Below, in pieces: positions 51,036-61,487 of a stretch of 64,000 bases of DNA. The stretch spans positions 1 to 64,000 of the forward strand of contig NZ_RCSU01000006.1 of NCBI RefSeq assembly GCF_003991355.1, in the 5' to 3' direction. This stretch comes from Pseudoflavitalea rhizosphaerae. Its GTDB lineage: Bacteria; Bacteroidota; Bacteroidia; Chitinophagales; Chitinophagaceae. The position numbers were made by a program, and so were the translations under genes. The notes under the pieces are model-generated. The model saw only the letters and a program-made list of their open reading frames with translations. It had not been told where the DNA came from and did not search any database. Numbering within the stretch: position 1 is the first letter of the stretch; the number at the start of each line of letters is the position of its first letter.

Positions 51036-52949
51036 TTACAATTTTCCATTTTTTATTTCATCCACAACACCGGGATCCAACAAGGTGGAAGTGTCTCCGA
51101 GATTGCTTATCTCACCTTCCGCGATCTTGCGAAGAATACGCCTCATGATCTTGCCGCTCCTTGTTTTGGGTAATCCGCTTACAAACTGGATCTTATCCGG
51201 TTTGGCGATCGGCCCGATGATTCGGCTAACGGTAGACGTTATATCGCGGCGGGTCAGTTCATCATCGCCATGATGGCCCTGGAAGATAACATAGGCGTAG
51301 ATGCCCTGTCCTTTGATATCGTGAGGATAGCCTACTACGGCGCTTTCCACAACTCCTGTGTGCATATTGATCGCATTCTCCACTTCTGCCGTACCGATGC
51401 GGTGACCGCTCACGTTGAGCACATCATCCACGCGACCAGTGATACGGTAGTTGCCGTCTTCATCGCGGAGACAACCATCGCCGGTGAAGTAGAGGTTCTC
51501 GTATGTAGCGAAATAATTCTGACGTGCACGCTCATGATCTCCGTAAGTAGTGCGCAGCATACCGGGCCAGGGGAACTTGATACAGAGATTGCCGCTGACG
51601 CCATTGCCTTCCACTTCTTTACCGTTCTCATCAACAAGAATGGGCTGAACGCCGGGCAGTGGCAATGTAGCAAATGTGGGTTTGGCAGGTGTAACGCCTG
51701 CAATATTGGAGATCAGGATGCCGCCAGTTTCTGTCTGCCACCATGTATCAACAATGGGGCATTTCTTTTTTCCAATATTTTCATCGTACCAGGCCCATGC
51801 TTCCTCGTTGATCGGCTCTCCAACAGTGCCGAGTACCCGAAGTGAGCTGAGGTCGCGGTTCTTTAACGGCTCCAGTCCGAATCCCATCAGGCTTCTGATG
51901 GCAGTGGGCGCTGTATAGAGAATGTTCACTTTGTATTTATCTACGATCTCCCAGAACCTGCCGGCATCGGGCCAGGTAGGTACGCCTTCGAATAACAGTG
52001 AAGTGGCGCCAGCACTGAGTGGTCCATATACGATATAGCTATGACCGGTGATCCAACCGATATCGGCAGTGCAGAAATGCACATCCCCGGGCTGGTACTG
52101 GAATACGTTCACGAATGAATAATTGGTATACACCATATAGCCGCCGACTGTATGTACCACACCTTTGGGCTTGCCGGTGGAGCCGGAAGTGTAGAGAATG
52201 AAGAGCATGTCTTCCGCATCCATTTCTTCGGCTGGACAATCAGGGCTGCCCTGTGTTTCCACGAGGCGGATCTCATCTTCCCACCACACATCCCTTCCTT
52301 TGATCATGGATATAGGCGTACGTGTGCGCGTGAGTACGATCACTCTTTTCACGAAGGGGCATTGCACCAGTGCATCATCGATCACACTCTTGAGCGGAAT
52401 TTCTTTATTGCCGCGATAGGCTCCATCGCAGGTGACTATGAATTCTGCTTTGGCATCCTGCAGACGATCGGCAATGCTTTGTGCGCTGAAGCCGCCGAAG
52501 ATCACGGAGTGAATGGCCCCGATGCGCGCGGCTGCAAGAACAGCAATGGCCAGTTCCGGCACCATGCCCATGTAGATACAAACACGGTCGCCCTTCTTCA
52601 CACCATTGTTCTTGAGCACATTTGCGAACTGCACTACTTTGTGATAAAGATCGCGGTAAGTGATCACACGATGGTGTTCGCCCGGATCATTCGGTTCCCA
52701 GATGATAGCAGGTTTATTGCCCAGTTTTTCCAGGTGCCTGTCGATACAATTCTCTGTAATATTAAGTTTACCGCCTTTGAACCACTCGATGGTTGGTTTT
52801 TTGAAATCCCAGTTCAGTACGGTATCCCATTTTTTTCGCCAGGTAAAATGCGAAGCGATCTCACTCCAGAACCCTTCGGGATCCTGAACGCTTTTTTCAT
52901 ACGCTGCTTGGTAATCAGCTGTCGTTTTCAGCTGGTAGGGGAATGACAT
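51036..52949 (-). CDS. acs: Acetyl-CoA synthetase
   Basis: 637-residue AMP-forming acetate-CoA ligase. It has the acetate/propionate-type N-terminus, the P-loop-like YTSGSTGKPKGVVHT near residue 265, WWQTETGG, the adenylate motif YFTGDGCLRDEDGNY, and the C-terminal catalytic Lys in KTRSGKIMRR, the usual acetylation site. Length is canonical. It is divergent from an MHS-family transporter across 134 bp holding an inverted repeat; joint control of acetate or propionate uptake and activation is likely. Confidence 0.97.
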   Translation of the reverse strand: MSFPYQLKTTADYQAAYEKSVQDPEGFWSEIASHFTWRKKWDTVLNWDFKKPTIEWFKGGKLNITENCIDRHLEKLGNKPAIIWEPNDPGEHHRVITYRDLYHKVVQFANVLKNNGVKKGDRVCIYMGMVPELAIAVLAAARIGAIHSVIFGGFSAQSIADRLQDAKAEFIVTCDGAYRGNKEIPLKSVIDDALVQCPFVKRVIVLTRTRTPISMIKGRDVWWEDEIRLVETQGSPDCPAEEMDAEDMLFILYTSGSTGKPKGVVHTVGGYMVYTNYSFVNVFQYQPGDVHFCTADIGWITGHSYIVYGPLSAGATSLLFEGVPTWPDAGRFWEIVDKYKVNILYTAPTAIRSLMGFGLEPLKNRDLSSLRVLGTVGEPINEEAWAWYDENIGKKKCPIVDTWWQTETGGILISNIAGVTPAKPTFATLPLPGVQPILVDENGKEVEGNGVSGNLCIKFPWPGMLRTTYGDHERARQNYFATYENLYFTGDGCLRDEDGNYRITGRVDDVLNVSGHRIGTAEVENAINMHTGVVESAVVGYPHDIKGQGIYAYVIFQGHHGDDELTRRDITSTVSRIIGPIAKPDKIQFVSGLPKTRSGKIMRRILRKIAEGEISNLGDTSTLLDPGVVDEIKNGKL

Positions 52950-52987
52950 AGGCTCTCGTTTTTTGAAGTAATGAGGGCTAAAATTAA

Positions 52988-53014
52988 TTCAAAATGAATT
53001 CAAGTTCATTTGAA
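52988..53014. promoter_or_regulatory. Inverted repeat between acs and the MHS transporter
   Basis: TTCAAAATGAA, 6-bp spacer, TTCATTTGAA: arms of 10-11 bp in the divergent promoter region. A good candidate operator for shared control. One-mismatch -7 elements lie close by on both strands. Confidence 0.5.
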
Positions 53015-53083
53015 AATTTCTAAAATCTTTTCAGGATCAATGTCGTGTGTTCAACATTTCGCTTTTTGCATTATCTTTCTTGC

Positions 53084-54598
53084 ATGAAAACTCCTGCAAC
53101 GAACAGGGGGATCTGGAAAGTGATTGCTGCCTCATCTGTAGGTACGCTGATCGAGTGGTACGACTTCTATATTTTCGGAAGTCTGGCCACCGTGATCGCT
53201 GATCAGTTCTTCCCCAAAGGTAACCCTACTGCTGCTTTGCTCTCAACACTGGCCACATTCGCCGCCGGATTCATTGTAAGACCATTTGGTGCGTTGGTAT
53301 TCGGACGCCTCGGTGATCTCATCGGCAGAAAATACACTTTCTTACTAACGCTCGTTCTTATGGGAGGCTCCACATTCGCTATCGGATTGGTGCCGGGCTA
53401 TGAGACCATCGGCTTTGCCGCACCATTATTAGTATTGTTGTTACGATTGGTGCAGGGGCTTGCACTCGGCGGAGAATACGGAGGCGCCGCCACCTACGTT
53501 GCAGAACATTCGCCTGCCAACCGTCGTGGTTTTTATACCAGCTGGATCCAAACCACGGCAACGCTGGGGCTCTTTCTTTCGTTGGGTGTGATACTGTTGA
53601 CGCGGCATTCGCTTGACCCCGATCTGCAAACCTCCATTCAGAAATTCAACAGCTGGGGATGGCGCATTCCTTTCTGGGTGTCCATCGTACTGGTAGGCGT
53701 ATCTATATATATACGTTTGAAGATGCAGGAGTCACCGCTCTTTGCAAAACTGAAATCTGAAGGGAAGACTTCATCCAATCCGCTGAAGGAAAGTTTCGGT
53801 AACAGGGCCAATCTGAAAATGGTGCTGCTGGCTTTGTTCGGCGCAACCATGGGGCAGGGGGTTGTATGGTATAGCGGGCAGTTCTATGCGCAATCATTCA
53901 TTGAAAATGTTTGTAAGATAGATTTCGATCAGAGCCGTACGATCCTTATCTGGGCTATCGTTGCGGCTACACCGCTCTTTATAGTGTTTGGAGGATGGAG
54001 CGATAAGATCGGAAGGAAATGGATCATGCTGATCGGTATGTTGCTGGCCATCTCCACCTATCATTATATCTTCAAACAATTTCAGGTGATCAGCGATCCT
54101 GTCACCAAAACCGAAATAGTGGAAAAAAGGAAACTGTTATCCCGGGAGAGGGTTGGTAATTCGGTTGTTCTTACCAGTGAGGTCCACTATACTGACGGAG
54201 CCATATTTAAGGAAGTAAAAACAGTAATGGAAAAAGATGCCGGTGCTGAAGCAATGGTGGTATATAAAGATAAGAAACTGGGCAGCGGCGGTTACTGGAC
54301 AGCCGTATGGTGGCTCTTTGTACTGGTGGCGTATGTAACGATGGTGTATGGTCCTATTGCCGCTTTCCTGGTGGAGCTTTTCCCAACCAAGATCAGGTAT
54401 ACCAGTATGAGCCTGCCATATCATATCGGCAATGGTGTATTCGGTGGTCTCACGCCATTCATTGCAACGCTGCTGACCACTATTTATGTAAATGATCACC
54501 TGAGCGGGCTATGGTATCCGATCATCATCGGTGGCCTTTGCTTTGTGATAGGCGCAGTATACGTGAGCAACAAGATCGATCCTAATGTAAACGACTAA
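53084..54598 (+). CDS. MFS transporter, metabolite:H+ symporter (MHS) family
   Basis: 504-residue transporter with 12 predicted transmembrane helices. The helix-1 signature is GTLIEWYDFYIFGSLA, motif A is GRLGDLIGRKYTFL, and the middle block is LRLVQGLALGGEYGGAATYVAEH, all MHS-type. A hydrophilic insert of about 70 residues (about 333-402) interrupts the C-terminal half, a feature seen in some MHS subgroups. The ATG at 53084 is chosen over 53045. It is divergent from acs, so a carboxylate such as acetate or propionate is a likely substrate; this is contextual inference. Confidence 0.9.
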   Translation: MKTPATNRGIWKVIAASSVGTLIEWYDFYIFGSLATVIADQFFPKGNPTAALLSTLATFAAGFIVRPFGALVFGRLGDLIGRKYTFLLTLVLMGGSTFAIGLVPGYETIGFAAPLLVLLLRLVQGLALGGEYGGAATYVAEHSPANRRGFYTSWIQTTATLGLFLSLGVILLTRHSLDPDLQTSIQKFNSWGWRIPFWVSIVLVGVSIYIRLKMQESPLFAKLKSEGKTSSNPLKESFGNRANLKMVLLALFGATMGQGVVWYSGQFYAQSFIENVCKIDFDQSRTILIWAIVAATPLFIVFGGWSDKIGRKWIMLIGMLLAISTYHYIFKQFQVISDPVTKTEIVEKRKLLSRERVGNSVVLTSEVHYTDGAIFKEVKTVMEKDAGAEAMVVYKDKKLGSGGYWTAVWWLFVLVAYVTMVYGPIAAFLVELFPTKIRYTSMSLPYHIGNGVFGGLTPFIATLLTTIYVNDHLSGLWYPIIIGGLCFVIGAVYVSNKIDPNVND

Positions 54599-54608
54599 AT
54601 ACAAGTGT

Positions 54609-54848
54609 ATGAACGCACTGAAGAAAATATTGGGTGTGGTTTGGTTTCTGCTGGGGCCTGTGGCCATCTGGTACCTGATCAAAACTGCTGCACATGAGAT
54701 TGCAGCTAAACCCGTGATAGACACCAAGATTCAATGGGCTGTATTCATCATCGTATTCATTCCTATCTGCATTGGTCTGATGATATTCGGATATTATGCT
54801 CTGAAAGGGGAATACAGTCGTCTTCCCGAAAAATCTGATGAAATCTAA
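54609..54848 (+). CDS. Small two-helix membrane protein
   Basis: 79 residues with two transmembrane helices (GVVWFLLGPVAIWYLI and WAVFIIVFIPICIGLMIFGYYAL) joined by a short polar loop. It starts 10 bp after the MHS transporter and is surely cotranscribed, so it may be an accessory subunit. I know no defined function for it. Confidence 0.8.
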   Translation: MNALKKILGVVWFLLGPVAIWYLIKTAAHEIAAKPVIDTKIQWAVFIIVFIPICIGLMIFGYYALKGEYSRLPEKSDEI

Positions 54849-54957
54849 CACAACGGCTGAACAAAAAATGTTTGCAAGCTGTTAATCAACAGAGAATTAA
54901 TTGGCATTTAATAGTCAATTGAATACGGTCACTTTTCTGTTAAATAATCGATTAGAG

Positions 54958-54990
54958 TTTGGTTTTACATGTAGCGATGCATTATTTTTG
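54958..54990 (+). promoter_or_regulatory. Complete Bacteroidota-type promoter
   Basis: -33 TTTG (54958-54961), 21-bp spacer and -7 TATTTTTG (54983-54990). Both elements match the Bacteroidota consensus at the right spacing, 17 bp before the ATG of the 124-residue protein. It is the clearest promoter in the window. Confidence 0.7.
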
Positions 54991-55007
54991 TTCTCCGGTT
55001 AATACAC

Positions 55008-55382
55008 ATGAAAGGAAGTACAATACAATATATCAGAACAAGTCCGGCGGTGAGGGCCATCCTTTCCGTAGGGTTGATGTGTTTGTTATTGCTGCTTACC
55101 AGTATCAACTTCTTCATCTATTCAGGTGATGCAAGGGTGCATGTTGAATTTTCATGTTTACAGGCTGATGAAGATTGCAGTTCCCAAGGCAATCCGAATC
55201 CTGCCGGCCCCGATGAAAAATCTCCCGGCGGTCCCATTACTATCCAGGAAGAATATATCCACGAGGGCGAAGGCTCAGTGGACCCATATTGGATCAACGC
55301 ATTGTTCCGTCATAAGATCCACGAGGCCGAACAATTGAAACTTGTTCATTTCGAAATCATTTCCCCCCCTCCCGAAGCTTAA
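55008..55382 (+). CDS. Membrane-anchored protein of unknown function
   Basis: 124 residues with one N-terminal transmembrane helix (ILSVGLMCLLLLLTSINFFIY) and a polar extracytoplasmic part with two Cys residues (SCLQADEDCSS) and a Pro/Gly-rich linker (NPNPAGPDEKSPGGP). I do not recognise it. A complete promoter lies just upstream, so it is probably expressed on its own. The following 225 bp to the SulP gene contain a small hairpin (ATGC-TTC-GCAT, 55402-55412) and no gene. Confidence 0.7.
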   Translation: MKGSTIQYIRTSPAVRAILSVGLMCLLLLLTSINFFIYSGDARVHVEFSCLQADEDCSSQGNPNPAGPDEKSPGGPITIQEEYIHEGEGSVDPYWINALFRHKIHEAEQLKLVHFEIISPPPEA

Positions 55383-55607
55383 ATCTTCTTTGCACAGTTA
55401 TGCTTCGCATAGCTGATGTTATTCCATTCTAATAATTGTTAGGACGCATAGCATGGCGTTACTGCCATCTCTGTACAATTCAAGTGCGCATTCATTTGCC
55501 CTGAACTTGTCGTAATTGTTATCCGAAAAACGGACGGATAGCGATTGGGAGATGATGGTCTTATTCGATAAACGACTCCTTATAAACGGATGTATTAAAT
55601 AATTTTT

Positions 55608-57203
55608 ATGGTCAAAAAAGAAAAGGGGTTGCTGAGCTCACTCGGCTCTGACTTCCCTGCTTCGGTTGTGGTTTTCTTAGTGGCGCTGCCGCTCTGTCTT
55701 GGGATTGCGTTGGGCTCTGGTGCCCCATCGTTCTCAGGTCTGATTGCCGGTATCGTGGGTGGTATTGTGATTGGTCTGCTCAGTAAATCACCGCTGAGTG
55801 TGAGTGGTCCCGCTGCAGGTCTGATCACTATTGTATCGGGAGCTATCGGCAAACTGCCGGTGTTTGAAGCCTTCCTGCTGGCGGTAGTGTTATCTGGTAT
55901 CATCCAGATCATTTTAGGTTACCTGAAACTGGGTGTGTTGGGCGATTATATTCCTGCCGGTGTGATCAAAGGGATGCTGGCGGCCATCGGTCTCACCCTC
56001 ATCCTGAAACAGATCCCCCACCTCATGGGATTTGATGCGGATTTTGTGGGTGATGAAGAATTCAAACAGAAAGATGGCAGAAATACATTTACTGAGCTTT
56101 ACTATTCTGTAAGATATATGTTGCCTGTTGCGTTTGCATTGGGCGTGGTGTCTATCGCCTTGCAGGTATTCTGGGACAAGGTTCTGGTTAAAAAAGCTAA
56201 GGCATTCAAGTTGATCCCTTCGGCGCTGATCGTTGTATTGCTGGGTGTAGGCGTTAATGAATGGCTGAAAGCCACCAACCCTGCGCTGGCGCTGGGAGCT
56301 TCACACCTGGTGAACATCCCGATGGCCAACTCACCTGCTGAGTTCATCACCTTCTTCTCATTCCCTGACTTCAGTCACCTGGGTAATATCACTGTGTGGA
56401 CTACCGCCATTACATTGGCTATCGTAGCGAGCCTTGAAACCCTGCTGAATATCGAAGCTTCGGATGAGATGGACCCGTACAAACGCGTTACTCCCAAGAA
56501 CAGGGAGCTGATGGCGCAGGGAACAGGTAATATGCTCGCAGGTTTGATCGGGGGTCTTCCCATTACATCTGTGATCGTTCGTACTTCTGCTAACGTCAAC
56601 GCAGGAGCGAAAAGCAAGATGTCTGCAGTCATGCACGGTCTTCTGTTGCTGCTCTGTGTGGCGCTGATCCCCTTCCTGCTCAACCTGATCCCTTATGCAT
56701 CGCTGGCAGCGGTACTGATCTATACAGGATATAAACTCTGTAAGCCCGCTCTCTTTGCGGAGTTCTACAAAAAAGGATGGACGCAGTTCCTTCCCTTTGT
56801 GATCACCGTAGTAGCGATCCTGTTCACCAACCTGCTGATGGGTATCTTCATCGGATGTGTGGTAGCCATGTTCTTTGTACTGAGAAGCAATTTCAAATCC
56901 GCTGTATTTGTTGTACACGACAGCAACAAATACCTGTTCCGCCTGCGGAAAGATGTGAGCTATCTCAATAAACCCATCATCAAGAACAAACTGGAAAAAG
57001 TTCCGGAGAATTCTTATGTGATGATCGATGCACAGCGTGCGGACTTCATCGATAAAGACGTGGTGGAAGTAATCGAAGACTTCATGAAAGCAGCGCCATT
57101 GAAAGACATTACTGTTGAACTGAAAAAAAGTGTTTACAAAGACCAGGGCTTTTCTGTGAACGGAAACGGAGTTCACCAGGAAATTCTGGCATCTAAAAAC
57201 TAA
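55608..57203 (+). CDS. SulP family anion transporter (probable bicarbonate)
   Basis: 531-residue SulP/SLC26 transporter with about 12-14 membrane helices, starting PASVVVFLVALPLCLGIALGSG and SGPAAGLITIVSG (helix 3 anion site), then GNMLAGLIGGLPITSVIVRTSANVNAG. The cytoplasmic C-terminus is a short STAS domain (SYVMIDAQRADFIDKDVVEVIEDF). Two beta-carbonic anhydrases follow, the first after 4 bp, which points to bicarbonate rather than sulfate as the ion. Confidence 0.92.
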   Translation: MVKKEKGLLSSLGSDFPASVVVFLVALPLCLGIALGSGAPSFSGLIAGIVGGIVIGLLSKSPLSVSGPAAGLITIVSGAIGKLPVFEAFLLAVVLSGIIQIILGYLKLGVLGDYIPAGVIKGMLAAIGLTLILKQIPHLMGFDADFVGDEEFKQKDGRNTFTELYYSVRYMLPVAFALGVVSIALQVFWDKVLVKKAKAFKLIPSALIVVLLGVGVNEWLKATNPALALGASHLVNIPMANSPAEFITFFSFPDFSHLGNITVWTTAITLAIVASLETLLNIEASDEMDPYKRVTPKNRELMAQGTGNMLAGLIGGLPITSVIVRTSANVNAGAKSKMSAVMHGLLLLLCVALIPFLLNLIPYASLAAVLIYTGYKLCKPALFAEFYKKGWTQFLPFVITVVAILFTNLLMGIFIGCVVAMFFVLRSNFKSAVFVVHDSNKYLFRLRKDVSYLNKPIIKNKLEKVPENSYVMIDAQRADFIDKDVVEVIEDFMKAAPLKDITVELKKSVYKDQGFSVNGNGVHQEILASKN

Positions 57204-57207
57204 TGTT

Positions 57208-57831
57208 ATGCAAGCAATTGAAAAATTACTCCTCGAGAATAAAGCATGGGCACAGGAAAAAGTAAATGAAGATCCCGGCTTCTTCAAAAGACTGGAAAAT
57301 GTACAAAAGCCAGAGTTCCTCTGGATTGGTTGCAGCGACAGCCGCGTGCCTGCCAATGAGATCACCAATACTGTTCCCGGTGAGATCTTCGTTCACCGCA
57401 ATATCGCCAACCTGGTAGTGGAAGATGATGTGAACTGCCTCAGTGTACTGGAATATGCAGTAGTGCATCTGAAAGTGAAACATGTGATCGTTTGTGGTCA
57501 CTACAACTGTGGTGGGGTGAAAGCTGCTATGACAGACCAGAGCTTCGGCATCATCGACAAGTGGATCCTCGGCATCAAAGAACTCTATGAAGAGAACCGC
57601 AAGGAGATTGATGCACTTGAAAATGAAGCTGACCGTGTGAACCTGATGGTAGAGCATAACGTTCGCAAACAAGTGCTCAACCTGGCCAAGACCGCCACTA
57701 TCCAGAAGGTTTGGGCGCGCGAAGAAAGGCCCCATATCCATGGTTGGGTATATGGCCTGAAAGATGGTCATATCAAACAAATCTTCAGCCTCGCACCTCC
57801 GGTGAAGAAGCTGAACTACCAGATCGTTTAA
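57208..57831 (+). CDS. Beta-carbonic anhydrase (first copy)
   Basis: 207-residue zinc enzyme interconverting CO2 and bicarbonate. Ligands and catalytic residues are all visible: CSDSRVPANEI (Cys, Asp, Arg) and the His/Cys pair in CGHYNCGGVKAAM. It is 4 bp downstream of the SulP gene and almost certainly cotranscribed with it, so bicarbonate import and conversion are coupled. It is closely similar to the next gene, indicating a tandem duplication. Confidence 0.96.
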   Translation: MQAIEKLLLENKAWAQEKVNEDPGFFKRLENVQKPEFLWIGCSDSRVPANEITNTVPGEIFVHRNIANLVVEDDVNCLSVLEYAVVHLKVKHVIVCGHYNCGGVKAAMTDQSFGIIDKWILGIKELYEENRKEIDALENEADRVNLMVEHNVRKQVLNLAKTATIQKVWAREERPHIHGWVYGLKDGHIKQIFSLAPPVKKLNYQIV

Positions 57832-57920
57832 TCGATTTTTGACCAATACATCCGTTTAATTAGCGGTGTGCGGGTAAGCCGGGCAGCAGAACTGTTGGCC
57901 GGATTTTACCCGTATACCGC

Positions 57921-57928
57921 TATATTTG
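57921..57928 (+). promoter_or_regulatory. -7 promoter element for the second carbonic anhydrase
   Basis: TATATTTG, an exact TAnnTTTG match 21 bp before the ATG at 57950. It gives the second copy an independent promoter and argues against a TTG start at 57926. Confidence 0.55.
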
Positions 57929-57949
57929 TGGGAATCAAATCCAACTGGT

Positions 57950-58588
57950 ATGTGGAGCGAATCCTACAAAAAGCTATTGGCAGAAAACAAAGTATGGGCA
58001 AACAGTAAAGTGAGCGGAGATCCTGAATATTTCCACCGCCTCGCGCAACTACAAACACCCGAGTTCCTGTGGATCGGCTGCAGCGACAGCCGCGTTCCCG
58101 CCAATGAGATCACCAATACACAACCCGGTGAGATCTTCGTTCATCGCAACGTGGCCAACCTGGTAGTGCATACAGATGTGAACCTGCTGGCTGTACTGGA
58201 TTATGCAGTGAACCATCTCAAAGTGAAGCATGTGATCGTTTGCGGCCACTATGGATGCGGCGGCGTTAAAGCTGCCATGACCAACACAGACTACAAACTG
58301 GTGCTGAATATGTGGCTCCGCAATATCAAGGACGTATACCGTCTTCATCGCGATGAACTGGATGCATTAACGGAAGAAGAAAAGAAATTCGACCGCCTGG
58401 TTGAGCTCAACGTGAAAGAACAACTCACCAATCTCGCTAAAACATCTATCATCCAAAGAGCCTGGCAACAGGAGCAACGCCCCGATCTCCACGGTTGGGT
58501 GTATGGGCTCAAAGATGGTCTTATCAATGTTGCGTACGAAATGAAGGCCGGCAGCGTTATAGACGATCTTTATAAATACCAGTTCTAA
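57950..58588 (+). CDS. Beta-carbonic anhydrase (second copy)
   Basis: 212-residue paralogue of the preceding enzyme, with the same CSDSRVPANEI and CGHYGCGGVKAAM zinc and catalytic motifs. The two diverge mainly in the N-terminus and the helical region after the zinc site (KDVYRLHRDELDALTEEEKK). The ATG at 57950 is preferred since a TTG further up lies inside the -7 motif. Separate promoters suggest different expression of the two copies. Confidence 0.95.
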   Translation: MWSESYKKLLAENKVWANSKVSGDPEYFHRLAQLQTPEFLWIGCSDSRVPANEITNTQPGEIFVHRNVANLVVHTDVNLLAVLDYAVNHLKVKHVIVCGHYGCGGVKAAMTNTDYKLVLNMWLRNIKDVYRLHRDELDALTEEEKKFDRLVELNVKEQLTNLAKTSIIQRAWQQEQRPDLHGWVYGLKDGLINVAYEMKAGSVIDDLYKYQF

Positions 58589-58612
58589 ACATCTCACAAA
58601 TCCTACATTGAT

Positions 58613-59533
58613 ATGAGCATTGAAGTGAAAGGGCTCACAAAGAACTATGGTGAACAGAAAGCAGTGAACGATGTGTCCTTTGCTATCGGAAGGGGAGAGA
58701 TCGTTGGTTTTCTCGGCCCCAATGGCGCCGGAAAGAGCACCACCATGAAGATCATCACAGGATACCTGGCTGCAGATGCAGGCCAGGCCGTTGTTTGCGG
58801 CATCGATGTAATGGAAAGACCGCTGGAAGCCAAGGCAAAGATCGGTTACCTGCCCGAAGCCAACCCCCTTTACTTCGATATGTATGTGAGAGAGTATCTC
58901 GACTTTATTGCCGATGTACATAAAGTGCAAAATAAAAAACAGACCATCGGGAAAGTGATCGAAACTGTTGGTCTCACACCCGAAAGCAAAAAAAAGATCG
59001 GGCAGTTGTCCAAAGGATATAAGCAACGTGTTGGCCTTGCAGCAGCACTCATTCATGATCCCGAAGTACTGGTGCTGGATGAACCAACTACCGGCCTCGA
59101 TCCCAATCAAATCCTCGAGATCAGGGAACTGATCAGAACATTGGGTGTGAACAAGACTGTAATTTTTTCTTCCCATATCCTCCAGGAAGTAGAAGCCATC
59201 TGCGATCGCGTAGTGATCATCAACAAAGGCCAGCTGGTGGCGGATGATAGTCTCACAGCGCTTCGCAGCCGTTCAAATCATACCGCCACACTGAAAGTGA
59301 TTTTCAAGGAACCGCTGGAAGCTGCATGGATGGAGCGTTTGAGCGCAGTAGACAAAGTGAACCGTATCACCCCTAACGAATGGGAGTTAGTTTGCAAAGA
59401 TGTGCAGGAAGCTAATAAACAATTGATGGAACTGGCTTTGCAACACAATCTGAATATCGTTTCTTTGCAATCCGGTGAACAAAGTCTGGAAGAAGTTTTC
59501 CGGAGCCTCACATCATCATCAACAAAACAATAA
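58613..59533 (+). CDS. gldA: Gliding motility ABC transporter ATPase GldA
   Basis: 306-residue ATP-binding protein. Walker A is GPNGAGKSTTM, the signature motif LSKGYKQRVGLAAAL, Walker B EVLVLDEPTTGLDPNQ and the switch His in IFSSHILQEVE. The C-terminal ~80 residues form the extra domain of GldA-type proteins. GldA works with the permeases GldF and GldG, which are not in this window; general ABC-2 export ATPases are otherwise similar, so the assignment rests on overall match and the presence of gldH. Confidence 0.87.
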   Translation: MSIEVKGLTKNYGEQKAVNDVSFAIGRGEIVGFLGPNGAGKSTTMKIITGYLAADAGQAVVCGIDVMERPLEAKAKIGYLPEANPLYFDMYVREYLDFIADVHKVQNKKQTIGKVIETVGLTPESKKKIGQLSKGYKQRVGLAAALIHDPEVLVLDEPTTGLDPNQILEIRELIRTLGVNKTVIFSSHILQEVEAICDRVVIINKGQLVADDSLTALRSRSNHTATLKVIFKEPLEAAWMERLSAVDKVNRITPNEWELVCKDVQEANKQLMELALQHNLNIVSLQSGEQSLEEVFRSLTSSSTKQ

Positions 59534-59539
59534 AATTGA

Positions 59540-60832
<1,293 letters not shown>

Positions 60833-60871
60833 GCTTTTTGACTGAATTCAATTCCAAATAGTTTTCCGGAT

Positions 60872-60919
60872 GGATCAGAAAGTGATAGCGGCCTGATTTT
60901 CGCTATCGTTTTCTGATCC
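60872..60919 (+). terminator. Long hairpin after enolase
   Basis: GGATCAGAAA-GT-GATAGCG, a 10-base loop, and CGCTATC-G-TTTTCTGATCC form a ~17-pair stem 40 bp past the eno stop. The T-run lies within the stem rather than after it, so it may stabilise mRNA or attenuate rather than terminate. Confidence 0.5.
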
Positions 60920-60934
60920 TCCATTTTATACAAC

Positions 60935-61231
60935 ATGAAGCTCATCTCCCGAATACCGGCCTGGTTAAAGAACAAATACATCCTGACAACCCTCGTATTT
61001 GTAGTCTGGATCCTCTTCTTTGATGACCAGGATATCTTCACCACATATTTCAAGCACAGATCCGAGCTCCACAAGCTGGAAGAGAGCCGGGACTATTACC
61101 TGGACCAGATCAATTTAACCAAATCGGAGCTTGAACAACTCAAATCGGACAAATCCACCCTGGAGAAATTTGCCCGTGAGAAGTACTGGATGAAGAAGGA
61201 TAACGAAGACCTTTTTATCCTTCCGGAATAA
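60935..61231 (+). CDS. FtsB/DivIC-like septum formation protein
   Basis: 98-residue bitopic membrane protein: a short cytoplasmic N-terminus, a transmembrane helix (ILTTLVFVVWILFF), then a coiled coil (HKLEESRDYYLDQINLTKSELEQLKSD) ending in the typical FAREKYWMKKDNEDLFIL segment. These features match DivIC/FtsB, which forms a divisome subcomplex with FtsL and FtsQ. The position after enolase is the conserved location of this gene in many bacteria. Confidence 0.88.
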   Translation: MKLISRIPAWLKNKYILTTLVFVVWILFFDDQDIFTTYFKHRSELHKLEESRDYYLDQINLTKSELEQLKSDKSTLEKFAREKYWMKKDNEDLFILPE

Positions 61232-61383
61232 TTATTCAGTTCCATACTGTTGTGATTAGCTGATTATCAACCCTTCCCATTAAAAGTTTTCCCGGCTTTG
61301 TCCACGTTGGTAGTTTTACTATTTTTCCGGTGATGGTAATGGTTTACCTTGCCAGCCCCTGTTCCTGCATATTATATTTCCAA

Positions 61384-61391
61384 TACCTTTG
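61384..61391 (+). promoter_or_regulatory. -7 promoter element with long leader
   Basis: TACCTTTG, an exact TAnnTTTG match 97 bp before the ATG of the 79-residue protein. The ~90-nt leader contains a small inverted repeat TCCGAA...TTCGGA (61438-61456). Confidence 0.5.
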
Positions 61392-61487
61392 TACAATAAA
61401 GAGGAACCAACCCACGTTTATTAATCACGGACGGACATCCGAATTGACTCTTCGGAACTATTTATTCAAGGACAAAAAGGATTGCCT

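Noticed and set aside
50762-51148. Plus-strand open frame of 128 codons between the L,D-transpeptidase gene and acs
   Set aside because: It runs through a strong terminator, repeat F and the 3' end of acs; no protein-like features.
53384-54598. Hydrophilic insert in the MHS transporter as a novel fused domain
   Set aside because: Similar loop insertions are known in some MHS-family transporters; noted in the annotation only.
56358-57368. 336-codon minus-strand open frame over the SulP and carbonic anhydrase genes
   Set aside because: Antisense shadow of two well-supported genes, with improbable composition (many His, Phe and Cys).
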